A stretch of 64,000 nt of DNA, from NCBI GenBank assembly GCA_030429565.1, contig JAUIFE010000006.1, positions 1-64,000 on the forward strand. The letters run 5' to 3'. Below are positions 7,956 to 17,225 of the stretch, piece after piece. The stretch is from Holophagae bacterium. GTDB taxonomy: Bacteria; Acidobacteriota; Holophagae; Acanthopleuribacterales; Acanthopleuribacteraceae. The notes beneath the pieces were generated by a model, which ran no database searches, was not told where the DNA came from, and saw nothing but the letters and a program-made list of their open reading frames with translations. Position 1 is the stretch's first letter; the number at the start of each line of letters is the position of its first letter. A program made the translations under genes and the position numbers.

Positions 7956-9770
7956 ATGTTATTGACCGCGTTTTGGTGTCTGTTTTTGGCGACTGAGCCC
8001 GCTTGGCAATGGCCGATTGAACCAAAATTTGGCGTGTCCGCCACCTTTGGCGAGTACCGCGGAGAGCGTTTTCACATGGGGCTCGATTTTTCGACCGGGG
8101 GCGCCGAGGGGATGATCCTGCGGCCGGCTCGGGACGGTGTCGTCTTTCAAGTACGTGCATCCCAAAGTGGTTACGGTAAAGCGGTATACGTCCGCCATGC
8201 CGATGGTTTTATAACCGTATATGCCCACCTTGCCGCTTTTGGGAAAGGGCTGCAAGCCGCGATTCGCGATAAGGGTCGCGATCCAGCCGCCGACTTTGGG
8301 ACCCTCGCTCTGGCTTACCCCGTGAAACACACGGAAACCTTGGCTTGGACAGGCGAAAGTGGTGCGGGCATGCCGCATTTGCACTTTGAGGTTCGCGATG
8401 CCGATAACCGACCACGCGATCCGCTGAATTTACCCTTTCCCAAGCTGAGCGCCCCCATTCGACCCGTCATTCGCGGTTTGCGTCTCTTGCCTTTGAACGC
8501 CGATGCACGGGTTGGTGGCGGGGCCTTCCCGCGCGTGTTCGGCACCGTGGATACCGTGATTCAGGCGCGCGGTCGTTTGGGGCTTCAGGTCGATGCCTAT
8601 TTGGCGGCTCCGCGCGATAACACCTTGGCCCCCCGTGGGGTGCGTGTTTTGCTTGACGGTCGCGAGCTGGCTGTTTGGCGACCGCAACAAATTCATTTCG
8701 ACCATTACCGCCAGGCCGGTTCGGTGCTGGATCAGGCCTTCTCGGGTTTTGGTCCTACCCGCTATTGGTATGCTTTTGATGACCGTACGGCCGTTGCGCC
8801 GGTACCGCCTGGTTTACGTGTTGACGGGGTGCTAGACCTGGGAGATCAGCCGCGCACCTTGCGCGTCGAGATTTGGGGTTTTGACGGTGCCGTTCATGGG
8901 CATACTTGGACTTTGGACCCTGATAAGGGGGGCGCGCGCGGCCGTCCCGATCCTGACCTCCCGATTCAGCCGACCAGCCTGCGGGTGCGCTGTTACGGTG
9001 ATCGTTTCTTCATCCAGCCGACCGCGTTGGCGGGGACCTTGGTGTTACCGAGCGAAATGCGTGCGATGGGGCCGGGAGATGCGTTTGAGGTGGGGCCGAC
9101 AGACGATAGTGCGCCGGTTTCGCTGATTTGGCGCACCGATGCCGGCTCCTTGACGCGCCGGCTGGCTTGGCTAAGCGCGGGTGAAACCGATTTGGGCCCG
9201 TTCCGGCTGCGTGTGGCCGACAGCGCGTTTGCCAAAGTCGGGGTGCTGGTGCAACCTGCTGATCCGAAACAGGGCAAAGGTGTTCTCGAGTTCGAATCAT
9301 CCGTTCTTTCATTTGGTCGTCACGGTTTGCCCGCGGCTGGTGTGCGATTGGTGGTGGATGATGCAATCGCCGCCGACACCGAGGTGGCGCTTTATTATTG
9401 GTCGTTTGTTAAGAAGCGCTGGCGTTACCACAGTGCGCTTGTTGCCGATAAAGAGGGGGTCTCGATCGATGTTTTAACCCCGTTGGTGTTGGCACGAGAC
9501 CGTTCAGCGCCGACCATTCGGGCGCCCAAAATTCATCGTTACTTTGTGGGTAACCGGGTGGTGATTCCGATAGTAGAACGGGGTAGTGGCATAGATCGTG
9601 ATTCGGTGGCGGTACGCGGTCCGAGCGGGAACTTACCCGCCCGTTATGATGGTGATCGCGGTTGGATTATTTTGGAAGCGCCGGCGGATTCCGGGCCTTG
9701 GCATGTTTCTGTCCGTGATCGTGCCGGCTTGAAAGCCGAGGTCAAACAACTCCGAATACCTTCACGTTGA
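7956..9770 (+). CDS. M23-family metallopeptidase with long C-terminal region
   Basis: This 604-residue exported protein has a short hydrophobic N-terminus and then a LytM/M23 domain at about 20-155. The zinc ligands are H40 and D44 (HMGLD) and H142; H90 (YAHL) and H140 (HLHFE) are the expected catalytic histidines. All key residues are present, so an active peptidoglycan endopeptidase acting in the periplasm is likely. The remaining ~450 residues are beta-rich with no recognised motif and may be Ig-like or wall-binding modules. AAGGA precedes the ATG. It stands alone, 177 bases after the protease gene. Confidence 0.85.
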   Translation: MLLTAFWCLFLATEPAWQWPIEPKFGVSATFGEYRGERFHMGLDFSTGGAEGMILRPARDGVVFQVRASQSGYGKAVYVRHADGFITVYAHLAAFGKGLQAAIRDKGRDPAADFGTLALAYPVKHTETLAWTGESGAGMPHLHFEVRDADNRPRDPLNLPFPKLSAPIRPVIRGLRLLPLNADARVGGGAFPRVFGTVDTVIQARGRLGLQVDAYLAAPRDNTLAPRGVRVLLDGRELAVWRPQQIHFDHYRQAGSVLDQAFSGFGPTRYWYAFDDRTAVAPVPPGLRVDGVLDLGDQPRTLRVEIWGFDGAVHGHTWTLDPDKGGARGRPDPDLPIQPTSLRVRCYGDRFFIQPTALAGTLVLPSEMRAMGPGDAFEVGPTDDSAPVSLIWRTDAGSLTRRLAWLSAGETDLGPFRLRVADSAFAKVGVLVQPADPKQGKGVLEFESSVLSFGRHGLPAAGVRLVVDDAIAADTEVALYYWSFVKKRWRYHSALVADKEGVSIDVLTPLVLARDRSAPTIRAPKIHRYFVGNRVVIPIVERGSGIDRDSVAVRGPSGNLPARYDGDRGWIILEAPADSGPWHVSVRDRAGLKAEVKQLRIPSR

Positions 9771-10157
9771 TAAGCGAAAGCGGCCTTTGAATTTGGCCGA
9801 CGGCGGCTTAGGGAACGGCGACGCCCGGGTTTAACTCAGGCGTTTGCCGGCTTTGGTTGATTCATCGCTGATAACCCTTATTAAGTGACTGTTAATAGAG
9901 TGCTTGGGTACGCAGCGCCGCAGCCGTCTCGCGCGGGTATCCAGACGGTCTTGGTCTGTTGGAAGTAAAGGCTTTAGCCTCGCCACCACACTAAGCCTTT
10001 GTGTCCGTTGTGGTAAGGCTTGTGGCGATAATTATCTTATGAAAAAAAGCAAACAAATTCAGTTTGCGGATCTTTTTTGCCGGCGCCCGTGAATTCGCCG
10101 CTTGATAATCGTTTTGGCTGTGATATTATGCCGTATCATTTTAGTAAAGGATGTGTG
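9771..10157. other. Intergenic, no gene seen
   Basis: I see no coding signal here. An open frame at 9904-10092 lacks a ribosome binding site and resembles no protein. A ribosome binding site (AAAGGA) for the next gene lies at the right edge. Confidence 0.5.
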
Positions 10158-10640
10158 ATGGGAAAGCTTAGATTTGAGCCAAAAGTAAGACCCCTGGTAG
10201 AAGGCGAAGATTACGATGCCTATTTAACTATTCTGCGGGAAGCCCAGGCTGATTCAGGTGATAACCACATCTATTTTGATTTGGAAGAGTCCGAGAAGCC
10301 CAAAGAGGTCAAGAAAGCCTTTATGTTTGTGGCTGAGAAAGAGGGTATTCCCGTGAGCATTACCCGTCGTCGCGGCGCCAATACCTTGGTTTTCTCGTTT
10401 AAAGATGAAAGTGGTGCCGGTCCCGTTAGTGTCGGCAGTGGGCGTATGTCGGCCGATGAGGCACGTGATCGCATTATGAGTGCCCTGCGTGGTGCCGGTG
10501 CGTCGTTGCAAAAATCCGAAATTCTCAAGGCGACCGGGGTCAGTGCTTCCACTTGGAACATTCGCATTAAAGAGCTCATTGAAAAGGGCGAGGTTAAGCG
10601 TGACGGTGAACGTCGCGATACCCGTTACACTTTAGCTTAA
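10158..10640 (+). CDS. Hypothetical protein with C-terminal winged-helix-like region
   Basis: This 160-residue protein starts at the ATG preceded by AAAGGA; the frame is open further upstream to 10077 but without support. The N-terminal ~85 residues are mixed alpha/beta and charged. A glycine/serine linker follows, and residues ~105-160 read like a winged helix-turn-helix (SEILKATGVSASTWNIRIKE, then a basic wing KRDGERRDTRYTL). A DNA-binding or transcription role is plausible but unproven. I recognise no family. It is followed by a good factor-independent terminator, so it is probably monocistronic. Confidence 0.75.
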   Translation: MGKLRFEPKVRPLVEGEDYDAYLTILREAQADSGDNHIYFDLEESEKPKEVKKAFMFVAEKEGIPVSITRRRGANTLVFSFKDESGAGPVSVGSGRMSADEARDRIMSALRGAGASLQKSEILKATGVSASTWNIRIKELIEKGEVKRDGERRDTRYTLA

Positions 10641-10715
10641 ACAAGCCGTCCTCCCGCTTTTGCTTCCACCCGAAGCCTTTGTGAATCGGTTGGGCCATCG
10701 TTCTGTTTTGGTTCT

Positions 10716-10756
10716 AGCGCGCATCCGTCTCGGCGGGTTAGCGCGCTTTTTTATTT
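10716..10756 (+). terminator. Rho-independent terminator
   Basis: AGCGCGC (10716-10722) pairs with GCGCGCT (10741-10747) around an 18-base loop, followed by TTTTTTATTT. It lies 76 bases after the stop of the gene ending at 10640. Confidence 0.75.
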
Positions 10757-11050
10757 GGGTCCTGTGCAGCCTGTACCACACGGACATGTTGGTGTTTTTT
10801 GGGCGGGGAGCTGTTGGCAGACGCCACCCTGGCCTTATCGATCATGTCTTTATTAATTGGGGTGAACGCTCTGTGGTGACCTGACCGCTGCGTTGGGTCT
10901 TGCGATTTAACCAAAAGTAAACCATGCTTGGCCTCGCTCTCGGGCACCCTGTTGGGATACCGCATGCTGTATCAATGTGCGGTACCCTTTCCAAGTTTCG
11001 CCCACTTTTTTCAACGCACTCTGTGATGACAATCTCCTGAACGACCCACA

Positions 11051-11971
11051 TTAGCTTTTGGCGGACGCGGTATCGAGAATGCTCGCTGTTAGTAAACAGG
11101 TTGCCCAGTGCAGGAAATCAAAATCGATGGTGTCGATGGTGTCGGTGGCGCGGTGGTAATGGGGGTTCCGGAATTCCGCGGTATCGGACCACATCAACGC
11201 CGGCAATTGGCTTTTCCAAAACGGGGCGTGATCGCTGCGGTGCAGAACCGAAAAAAACCGCTCGACCCCCATGTGGACTTTAAGGCCTAGTACTTGGTAC
11301 TGATCGGTATAGGTGGCGGCGATGCGCATTAAGTGGTCGTTCACGCTATTGGAGCGATGGTTGCTCATGATGGCTAGGAAATTACCTTGATTGGGAATTG
11401 CCGATGGCAGCGGTAGGCCTTTCGGTTTGCCTTGAGAATTGGGGTCGTGGTTGCAGTAACCCAGCATTTCCAGGATGTGAACGGTGGCAATCGCGTAGGG
11501 TTTGTCGCGGGAGTATTCCGCCACAAATTCACTACTGCCCAGCAAGCCGTCTTCTTCGCGGTTAAACAATACAAACCCGACCGGAGCTTGCGGTGCATGT
11601 TTGGCGGTGACACGTGCGCACTCGAGTAACGCGACCATGGCGCTGCCGTTATCGTCCGCACCCGGGCAGCCAGGCACGCTGTCGTAATGCGCGCCGACCA
11701 GGATGATCGGTTTTGTGTGGGGCGATTTGGGGAGAGCGACCACGTTGCGGTAGTTACCTTGAAAAGTGACCGAAAAGCCCAGGTTCGTTAATTCTTGGTG
11801 GAGGAAATCGCCGATACGCCGGTTGCTTGCGGCTTCGGCATGGTAGTGCCGTGGGACCGCGACCTGATGGAGCTGAGATTGCAAGTGTGATCGCGATACG
11901 TCGTCGAGTGCGGCTCGGATGGTTGGATCGGGTGTGAGCGGCGAACCTTGAATCCCGTCGATGATATTCAT
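11051..11971 (-). CDS. M28-family zinc aminopeptidase-like protein
   Basis: This 306-residue protein is an M28-type (aminopeptidase S/Y-like) cocatalytic dizinc hydrolase. It shows GAHYDSVPG with H95 and D97, the bridging aspartate in GADDNGS (around 106-107), the catalytic glutamate pair in REEDG (139-140) and the C-terminal metal histidine in NPHYHRATDT. I see no signal peptide, which suggests cytoplasmic action, although related enzymes are often secreted. It would release N-terminal residues from peptides. It is divergent from the transporter gene, whose start is 148 bases away. Confidence 0.88.
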   Translation of the reverse strand: MNIIDGIQGSPLTPDPTIRAALDDVSRSHLQSQLHQVAVPRHYHAEAASNRRIGDFLHQELTNLGFSVTFQGNYRNVVALPKSPHTKPIILVGAHYDSVPGCPGADDNGSAMVALLECARVTAKHAPQAPVGFVLFNREEDGLLGSSEFVAEYSRDKPYAIATVHILEMLGYCNHDPNSQGKPKGLPLPSAIPNQGNFLAIMSNHRSNSVNDHLMRIAATYTDQYQVLGLKVHMGVERFFSVLHRSDHAPFWKSQLPALMWSDTAEFRNPHYHRATDTIDTIDFDFLHWATCLLTASILDTASAKS

Positions 11972-12118
11972 GGCGTGTGGGCTCCTGTGCCGGACGGCGG
12001 CGCATGGTGGCTTGGGTATGCGGTCATTTTAGCATGGCCGTCCGGGGTGGGTTTCGCTTGCATCCGGGCTCTGCGCGACGACGAAGGTAGTGGTATCAAA
12101 ACAATAAGGACGGTTCTG

Positions 12119-13486
12119 ATGGCCCAGAGGCTGCGCGGCTGGGTAAAAACCGGATACGCCGTCGCGGAAAGCGGCATGACCGCCGCCGAGTTTTTTCTAC
12201 AAGTGTACCTGCTTAAGTTTTATGTCGATTCGGTCGGTCTCTCGCCGGCAAGTGCCGGTCTGGCTCTGGCCTTGGCGATGGTGTGGGATGCGCTGACCGA
12301 TCCATTGATGGGAGCAGTGTCGGATCGGACCCGTTGGGGCGGTGGTCGCCGTCGGCCTTACTTGCCCGTGGGTGGCTTCTCCTTGGCCGGTGCTGTCCTC
12401 CTTCTGTTCTCACCGCCGTTAGCCTTATCGCCGGCGGGCGCCTTTGTTTGGTTGTTGGGTGGGACCATGCTCCTAAACACCGCGATGACCGTGATCGCTG
12501 TACCGCATTGTGCGTTGGCCGCCGACATGGCCTCACATCCGGCCGAACGCAACGATTTATTTGGTCGGCGTTTTGTTTTCGCAAACCTGGGTTTAATCAT
12601 TGCCGTGGTGGTGCCAGGTTTGGTTACTGCACAGGTCGCGGATCCGCGTGAGGCAGTCGGCATCATCACGGCTGTAATTTCCATGTTAATTGTGGTGACG
12701 TCGATGGTGACCTGGCGGATGACCCGTGGCTATGACCGGCCCGCCCGCATGCGGCCCGCAAGGTTGCTGGATGTGAACCTCTTGGCGGCGCCACTGCGCA
12801 ATCCCTGTTTCTTAATCCTACTGGGCGCTTATCTGTTGGGATCGATGGGGCGAACCCTAAACAGTGCGGTGGCGTTGTTTTATTACCAGTACCGTTTGTT
12901 GCTGTCAGAGCAAACCGTGTTTTTGGCCGTGCTGCTGCCATTCACCGCGCTGTTGGCGGTGTCGGTGGTTGGATGGATTCGGGTGGCGGATCGCGCCGGC
13001 AAAAAACGTCCGGCGTTGGTGGGCATCTTATTTTTGGGGTTGAGTACCATGGTTGTTTATCCGTTATTCCCGGCGGGAACGGCTTGGCCGCCGGCGCTTT
13101 ACGGGATGACGGCGGGTTTGATGATCGGTGCCGTGTTCTTGTTGGATGCGATGGTTTCCGACGCGGCCGATTGGGATAGCTTGCGGCTGGGTAGTAACGC
13201 AACGGGATTGTACTTCGGTTACCAACGTTTGTTTGCGAAATTGGCACGTGCACTGGGCCTGGCTTTGAGCGGCTTTTTGTTGGAACTCATCGGCTTCCAA
13301 CAGGGCGCTGCCACACAAAGCGAGGCGACGCGCGAGGGTTTAGCATTGATTTTCGGGCCGGTAGTGGGCATTTGTTTTGTCGCCGCCGCCTTGTTGCTAA
13401 CCGCCTGGCCGTTTGATGTAGCTAAGGAACGGCGAATCAGTTACTTACTTCAAAAAAGGTTCGGCGGACGAGCCGCGTATAAATGA
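12119..13486 (+). CDS. GPH/MFS-type sugar:cation symporter
   Basis: This 455-residue membrane protein has about 12 hydrophobic segments. The loop VSDRTRWGGGRRRPYLPVGG after the second helix is the hallmark of the glycoside-pentoside-hexuronide:cation symporter family (MFS_2). Related proteins import sugars or glycosides with Na+ or H+; the substrate cannot be read from sequence. The start was set at the ATG with AAGGA upstream; the frame is open back to 11948, inside the divergent peptidase gene. The last ~65 codons are duplicated at 13853-14047. Confidence 0.85.
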   Translation: MAQRLRGWVKTGYAVAESGMTAAEFFLQVYLLKFYVDSVGLSPASAGLALALAMVWDALTDPLMGAVSDRTRWGGGRRRPYLPVGGFSLAGAVLLLFSPPLALSPAGAFVWLLGGTMLLNTAMTVIAVPHCALAADMASHPAERNDLFGRRFVFANLGLIIAVVVPGLVTAQVADPREAVGIITAVISMLIVVTSMVTWRMTRGYDRPARMRPARLLDVNLLAAPLRNPCFLILLGAYLLGSMGRTLNSAVALFYYQYRLLLSEQTVFLAVLLPFTALLAVSVVGWIRVADRAGKKRPALVGILFLGLSTMVVYPLFPAGTAWPPALYGMTAGLMIGAVFLLDAMVSDAADWDSLRLGSNATGLYFGYQRLFAKLARALGLALSGFLLELIGFQQGAATQSEATREGLALIFGPVVGICFVAAALLLTAWPFDVAKERRISYLLQKRFGGRAAYK

Positions 13487-14415
13487 GGACACGCACCAAA
13501 ATCAAGGCCGGGCGAACGAGCTGCGGATAAAGATGATCGAACTGGGACACGCACCAAATCAAGGCCGGATGATCGAATTGGGACACGCACCCAAATCGTG
13601 GTCGGACGAGGCGTGGATAAACGAGAGATAAACGAGGGCACGTACCAACGGGATAAACGAGGACACGCACCAAATCAAGGCCGGATGATCGAATTGGGAC
13701 ACGCACCTAAATCGTGGTCAGACGAGGCGCAGCTTTTACGACAGGAAGGTAGGTGTGTCGTGTTTGCAGCGTTGTTGCAAACACCGTTGGTTGCTTTGGT
13801 AGAAGCTGAAAAGGTAAAAAGTGGGTGTCCTGGCATTTCCTGGCCTTTCATAGGCTTTCAACAGGGCGTTGCCACACAAAGCGAGGCGACGCGCGAGGGT
13901 TTAGCATTGATTTTCGGGCCGGTGGTGGGCATTTGTTTCGTCGCCGCCGCTTTGCTGCTAACCGCCTGGCCGTTTGCTGTGGCTAAGGAGCGTCGAGTCA
14001 GTTGCTTACTTCAAAAAAGGTTCGGCGAACGAGCCGCGAATAAATGAGGGCACGCACCAAATCAAGGTCGAGATAAACGAGGGCACGCACCAAATCAAGG
14101 CCGGATGATCGAATTGGGACACGCACCAAATCAAGGCCGGATGATCGAATTGGGACAAGCACCTAAATCGTGTTCGGACGAGGCGTGGATAAACGAGAGA
14201 TAAACGAGGACACGCACCGAAATCAAGGCCGGGCGAACGAGCTGCGGATAAAGATGATCGAACTGGGACACGCACCTAAATCGTGGTCGGACGAGGCGCG
14301 GCTTTTACGGGAGGAAGGTAGGTGTGTTGTGTTGCAGGATTGTGGCAAAACCGGAGGTTGCTTTGGTAGAAGCTGAAAAGATCAAAAAGTAGGTGTCCTG
14401 GCATTTGTGTTTAAA
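13291..14415 (+). repeat. Duplicated block: MFS gene tail plus repeats
   Basis: The segment from about 13291 (inside the transporter gene) to 13848 is repeated from about 13853 to 14415. Each unit consists of ~195 bp of transporter 3' end, a mosaic of GGGACACGCACC-type repeats, a conserved piece reading AGGAAGGTAGGTGTGT, and right-type GTGTCCTGGC repeats. The copies differ at many positions and by small indels, so this duplication is older than the one at 1063-3348. Confidence 0.85.
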
Positions 14416-14436
14416 AAGTGGGTGTCCTAGCATTTG
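13487..14436. repeat. Mosaic of left- and right-type REP-like repeats
   Basis: There are about ten copies of a unit with core GGGACACGCACC followed by AAATC, at 13490-13715 and 14045-14280. The flanking tracts GGCCGGATGATCGAATT and GGTCGGACGAGGCG alternate. Copies of the opposite type, AAAAAGTGGGTGTCCTGGC, lie at 13816-13840, 14384-14407 and 14413-14436. The left/right order matches that around the transposase at 766, but no transposase is present here, so the block looks like a non-autonomous derivative. Confidence 0.8.
13853..14047 (+). pseudogene. Duplicated 3' fragment of the MFS transporter gene
   Basis: This fragment is homologous to the last ~65 codons of the transporter (13291-13486), ending in the same KRFGERAANK-type tail and stop codon. 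The upstream open frame is repeat sequence with no start signal, so no functional protein is expected. It is part of the duplicated block. Confidence 0.85.
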
Positions 14437-14509
14437 TCTGGCATTTGTGGCACTTGCGAATGAGGCGTGATTGGACCATCACGCCTCACGATGCGCCAAA
14501 GCTCTCGTT

Positions 14510-15337
14510 TTAAGACCCTTTGTCCGGCTTGATAAATTTGAGGGTCATGCGGTCACTTTCTCCGATGGCGCGCCATTTGGCGGGGTCGGCCGATTTGTTT
14601 TTGTGAGAGAGGGTTGGCGGCAACGTCCAAACCCCGTAGGGGTGATCTTTGGTGTCCTTTGGGTTCGCATTGATTTCGGATTTGGCGACTAATTTAAAGC
14701 CTGCTTTTTCAGCGAGCGCGATCACCACTTTCTCTGTTAGGTAACCCCGTTCGCCCAGGGGGCCTGTGGCGGTTTTTTCCGTGTCTCTGTGTTGCACCAC
14801 ACCCAAAATACCGCCAGGTTTAAGTAAGTCGTAGAACATGGAAAACATGCCGTCGGGGTTGCGATCGTGGGTGATGAAATTGTGTACGTTGCGGAAGGTG
14901 AGGACCATGTCGGCGGAACCAAGCGCAACGCCTTCCGCTTTAGCATCGCGGATGGCAGCGAGGCGCACCTTGTTGTAGATCGGGTTGGAAGCCAATTTGG
15001 TGTCGAAGGTTTTGTGCCCCTGTTGAACCCATTTATTGTCGGAATCGCGGGGGTGGCTCATGGCGATATAGGTGCCTTCTTTTTGGAGGTAGGGGGCGAG
15101 TACTTCCGTGTACCAACCTTGGTCGCCGGGGTGAATTTCAATCACCTTCATGCTGGGCTTGATGCCGAAAAACGCTAGCGTTTCTGCTGGATGGCGGGCC
15201 GCATTGCGCGCCTTGTGTTCCTTTGATCGGTGGGGACCGTTGGCGATGGATGCGAGGGTGTCGCCGGCGACAACCGAAACCGTCGTGGTCGCCATTAGCA
15301 TGATGCAGCACAAGAAACGGGTTCTTTTATTCAACAT
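14510..15337 (-). CDS. Exported class I SAM-dependent methyltransferase-like protein
   Basis: This 275-residue protein has an N-terminal signal peptide (MLNKRTRFLCCIMLMATTTV region). Its methyltransferase-like core has motif I replaced by VIEIHPGDQGWYTEVLAPYL, followed by an acidic strand end VLTFRNVHNF. This matches the 'predicted methyltransferase' family (COG4798-like), whose members carry signal peptides although SAM is cytoplasmic; their substrate is unknown. The start at 15337 is supported by AAGGA; 16 further codons are open upstream. A short hydrophilic C-terminus ends the protein. It is monocistronic and divergent from the histidine kinase gene. Confidence 0.78.
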   Translation of the reverse strand: MLNKRTRFLCCIMLMATTTVSVVAGDTLASIANGPHRSKEHKARNAARHPAETLAFFGIKPSMKVIEIHPGDQGWYTEVLAPYLQKEGTYIAMSHPRDSDNKWVQQGHKTFDTKLASNPIYNKVRLAAIRDAKAEGVALGSADMVLTFRNVHNFITHDRNPDGMFSMFYDLLKPGGILGVVQHRDTEKTATGPLGERGYLTEKVVIALAEKAGFKLVAKSEINANPKDTKDHPYGVWTLPPTLSHKNKSADPAKWRAIGESDRMTLKFIKPDKGS

Positions 15338-15554
15338 GATTTTTCCTTGAGGTGAATTGATGCCCGTCATTTGAAAACGCGGCAACAGAAGGAAAGGTAC
15401 AGGTTGGTTCCGTTAAACGGGTGGAGCGGCCGTCAAAGGATGCTAAAGAGTTGTTAAAATTTGTAAAGTTGATGGAAGATGTCGCTTAAGGGCGAAAGTT
15501 GGCAGGCGGTTTATGGCGACCGTCCGATCGAGGATCGGCCACAAGGGAGGGGTG

Positions 15555-17225
15555 ATGGCGTCATGGTTGGACGCCCTAAAGCGCGTTCCGGGGGGTTCCC
15601 CTCGAAACTTGATGTGGTGGGGGGGCGTTTTGTGTTGCCTGCCCCTGGGCTTGTTGCTGCTTATGCAATATCGCCGGCTAACCCATGTGGAAACCATGGC
15701 TCGCGAGACCGAGCGGGCTAATATGTCGCACTTCTTGGATATTGTCGCTGAAAAAACAGAGAACCATTACCGGGGTTTGGTGCGTGACCTTGTTCAGCTT
15801 CCCCCTGAACTATTATTCGGCGAGCTGCCGCCGCTACGCCGATACTATCGAAGCATTCCACGCGAGAAGCTCAAGCCGGTGCGTTTCGTATTCCATATGA
15901 GTTTTGTGGGAAAACTCGATCAGCAATCCTTTTTGTTTGATCCTCGCACCGGTGATTGGGCCCAAGAGATTCCCGAAAGTACCTACAAAAAGATCAACCT
16001 GTCGGCTATCCATTGGTGGGCGTGGCACAAAAAGAAGCTGGACGGGGCGCCGGACGGCTTGGTGACCAGCCATTACCTTCCCAATCACCCAATCATCATG
16101 AAGCTGATTTCCGACGTCGAAGGGACGGTGGTTGGTTTGGTGGGCGTCGTGTTGGAAGACGTTGTCTTTGAACAGTTCCTTGCCGAGACCTTGCCTGTGA
16201 CGCTGAATGCGATCTTTTCCGGGCAGGGCAAACGTGCCGAAGTCATCGATCTGGGTGGTATCACGCGTTTTGAGACCGAAGCTGAGATTGCCTCGGGACG
16301 CCAAGATAAAGTGGCTCGCCCCTTTTCTTTTGTGTTCGAAGACTGGCGTGTGGCGGTTCACACCAACGGCGGGCCTACCCCCGGTTTGGTCGCGACCACC
16401 CTGACAGCCAATGCGCTTATTTCTTTGCTGTTGGTGGTGGCGGTGGCGGTGGGGATTGGGTTTACCATGCGAACCGCGCTCAATTATCGGCAATTATCCG
16501 AGATGAAATCGGATTTCGTTTCCAACGTTTCCCATGAACTGCGCACACCTATTGCTTCGATTCGGGTTTTTGGCGAATTGATGCGTGATGGGAAGATTGG
16601 TTCCATGGAGAAGGTTGCCGAATACGGGTGTTTCATCGAACAGGAGACGCGCCGGTTGGGTGGGCTTATCGAGAACATCCTAGATTTTTCCAAAATCGAG
16701 TCGGGCCAGAAGCAATATTTCTTCGCCGAAACGCATCTGATCCCTTTGGTGGACAACATGATCCGGGGTTTTGAACAAAGACCGGGCCACATAGGCATTC
16801 GCTTTGAGCGGGTTTTTCCCCGCCAGTTGCCTCCCATTCGTTTGGATGCAAGCGCGGTGGGCCAGGCCGTTTTTAATCTGCTCGATAACGCCGTGAAATA
16901 CGGGCCTGCTGAGCAGACCATCGAGGTGGGCGTCGGTTTTGAGAGCGACCACGTAATCTTGTGGGTCAAGGACCAGGCCGGCGGGATTCCCAATCATGAG
17001 CGCCAACGCATCTTCGAGCGCTTCCACCGGGTGCCTACCGGTGCCGTGCATCAGGTGCGGGGTAGTGGCTTGGGGCTTGCCATCACGAAGCATATCGTCG
17101 AGGGTCATGGTGGTAGGATTGGGTTGACCAGTGATGAAGGGGTGGGCAGTTGCTTTTTGATGAAGCTGCCTGTTGCCGGGGGGACGCGTGGACAGAGTGG
17201 AGAAGAAACGAATTCTGTTGGTTGA
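15555..17225 (+). CDS. Membrane sensor histidine kinase
   Basis: This 556-residue protein has TM1 at about 19-37, a ~240-residue periplasmic sensor region and TM2 at about 278-305. A HisKA domain follows, with phospho-acceptor H327 in VSHELRTPIASI, then the HATPase with N-box AVFNLLDNAVKYG, G1 DQAGGIP and G2 RGSGLGLAITKH. All catalytic boxes are intact. The start was chosen for GGAGGGG upstream; the frame is open to 15513. The sensor has no recognised domain, so the stimulus is unknown. The response regulator gene overlaps its 3' end, a classic two-component operon. Confidence 0.92.
   Translation: MASWLDALKRVPGGSPRNLMWWGGVLCCLPLGLLLLMQYRRLTHVETMARETERANMSHFLDIVAEKTENHYRGLVRDLVQLPPELLFGELPPLRRYYRSIPREKLKPVRFVFHMSFVGKLDQQSFLFDPRTGDWAQEIPESTYKKINLSAIHWWAWHKKKLDGAPDGLVTSHYLPNHPIIMKLISDVEGTVVGLVGVVLEDVVFEQFLAETLPVTLNAIFSGQGKRAEVIDLGGITRFETEAEIASGRQDKVARPFSFVFEDWRVAVHTNGGPTPGLVATTLTANALISLLLVVAVAVGIGFTMRTALNYRQLSEMKSDFVSNVSHELRTPIASIRVFGELMRDGKIGSMEKVAEYGCFIEQETRRLGGLIENILDFSKIESGQKQYFFAETHLIPLVDNMIRGFEQRPGHIGIRFERVFPRQLPPIRLDASAVGQAVFNLLDNAVKYGPAEQTIEVGVGFESDHVILWVKDQAGGIPNHERQRIFERFHRVPTGAVHQVRGSGLGLAITKHIVEGHGGRIGLTSDEGVGSCFLMKLPVAGGTRGQSGEETNSVG

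Noticed and set aside
9904..10092. 62-residue plus-strand open frame
   Set aside because: No ribosome binding site, odd composition and ends just before the next gene's leader.
10660..10884. 74-residue plus-strand open frame
   Set aside because: It runs through a rho-independent terminator and has no start signal.
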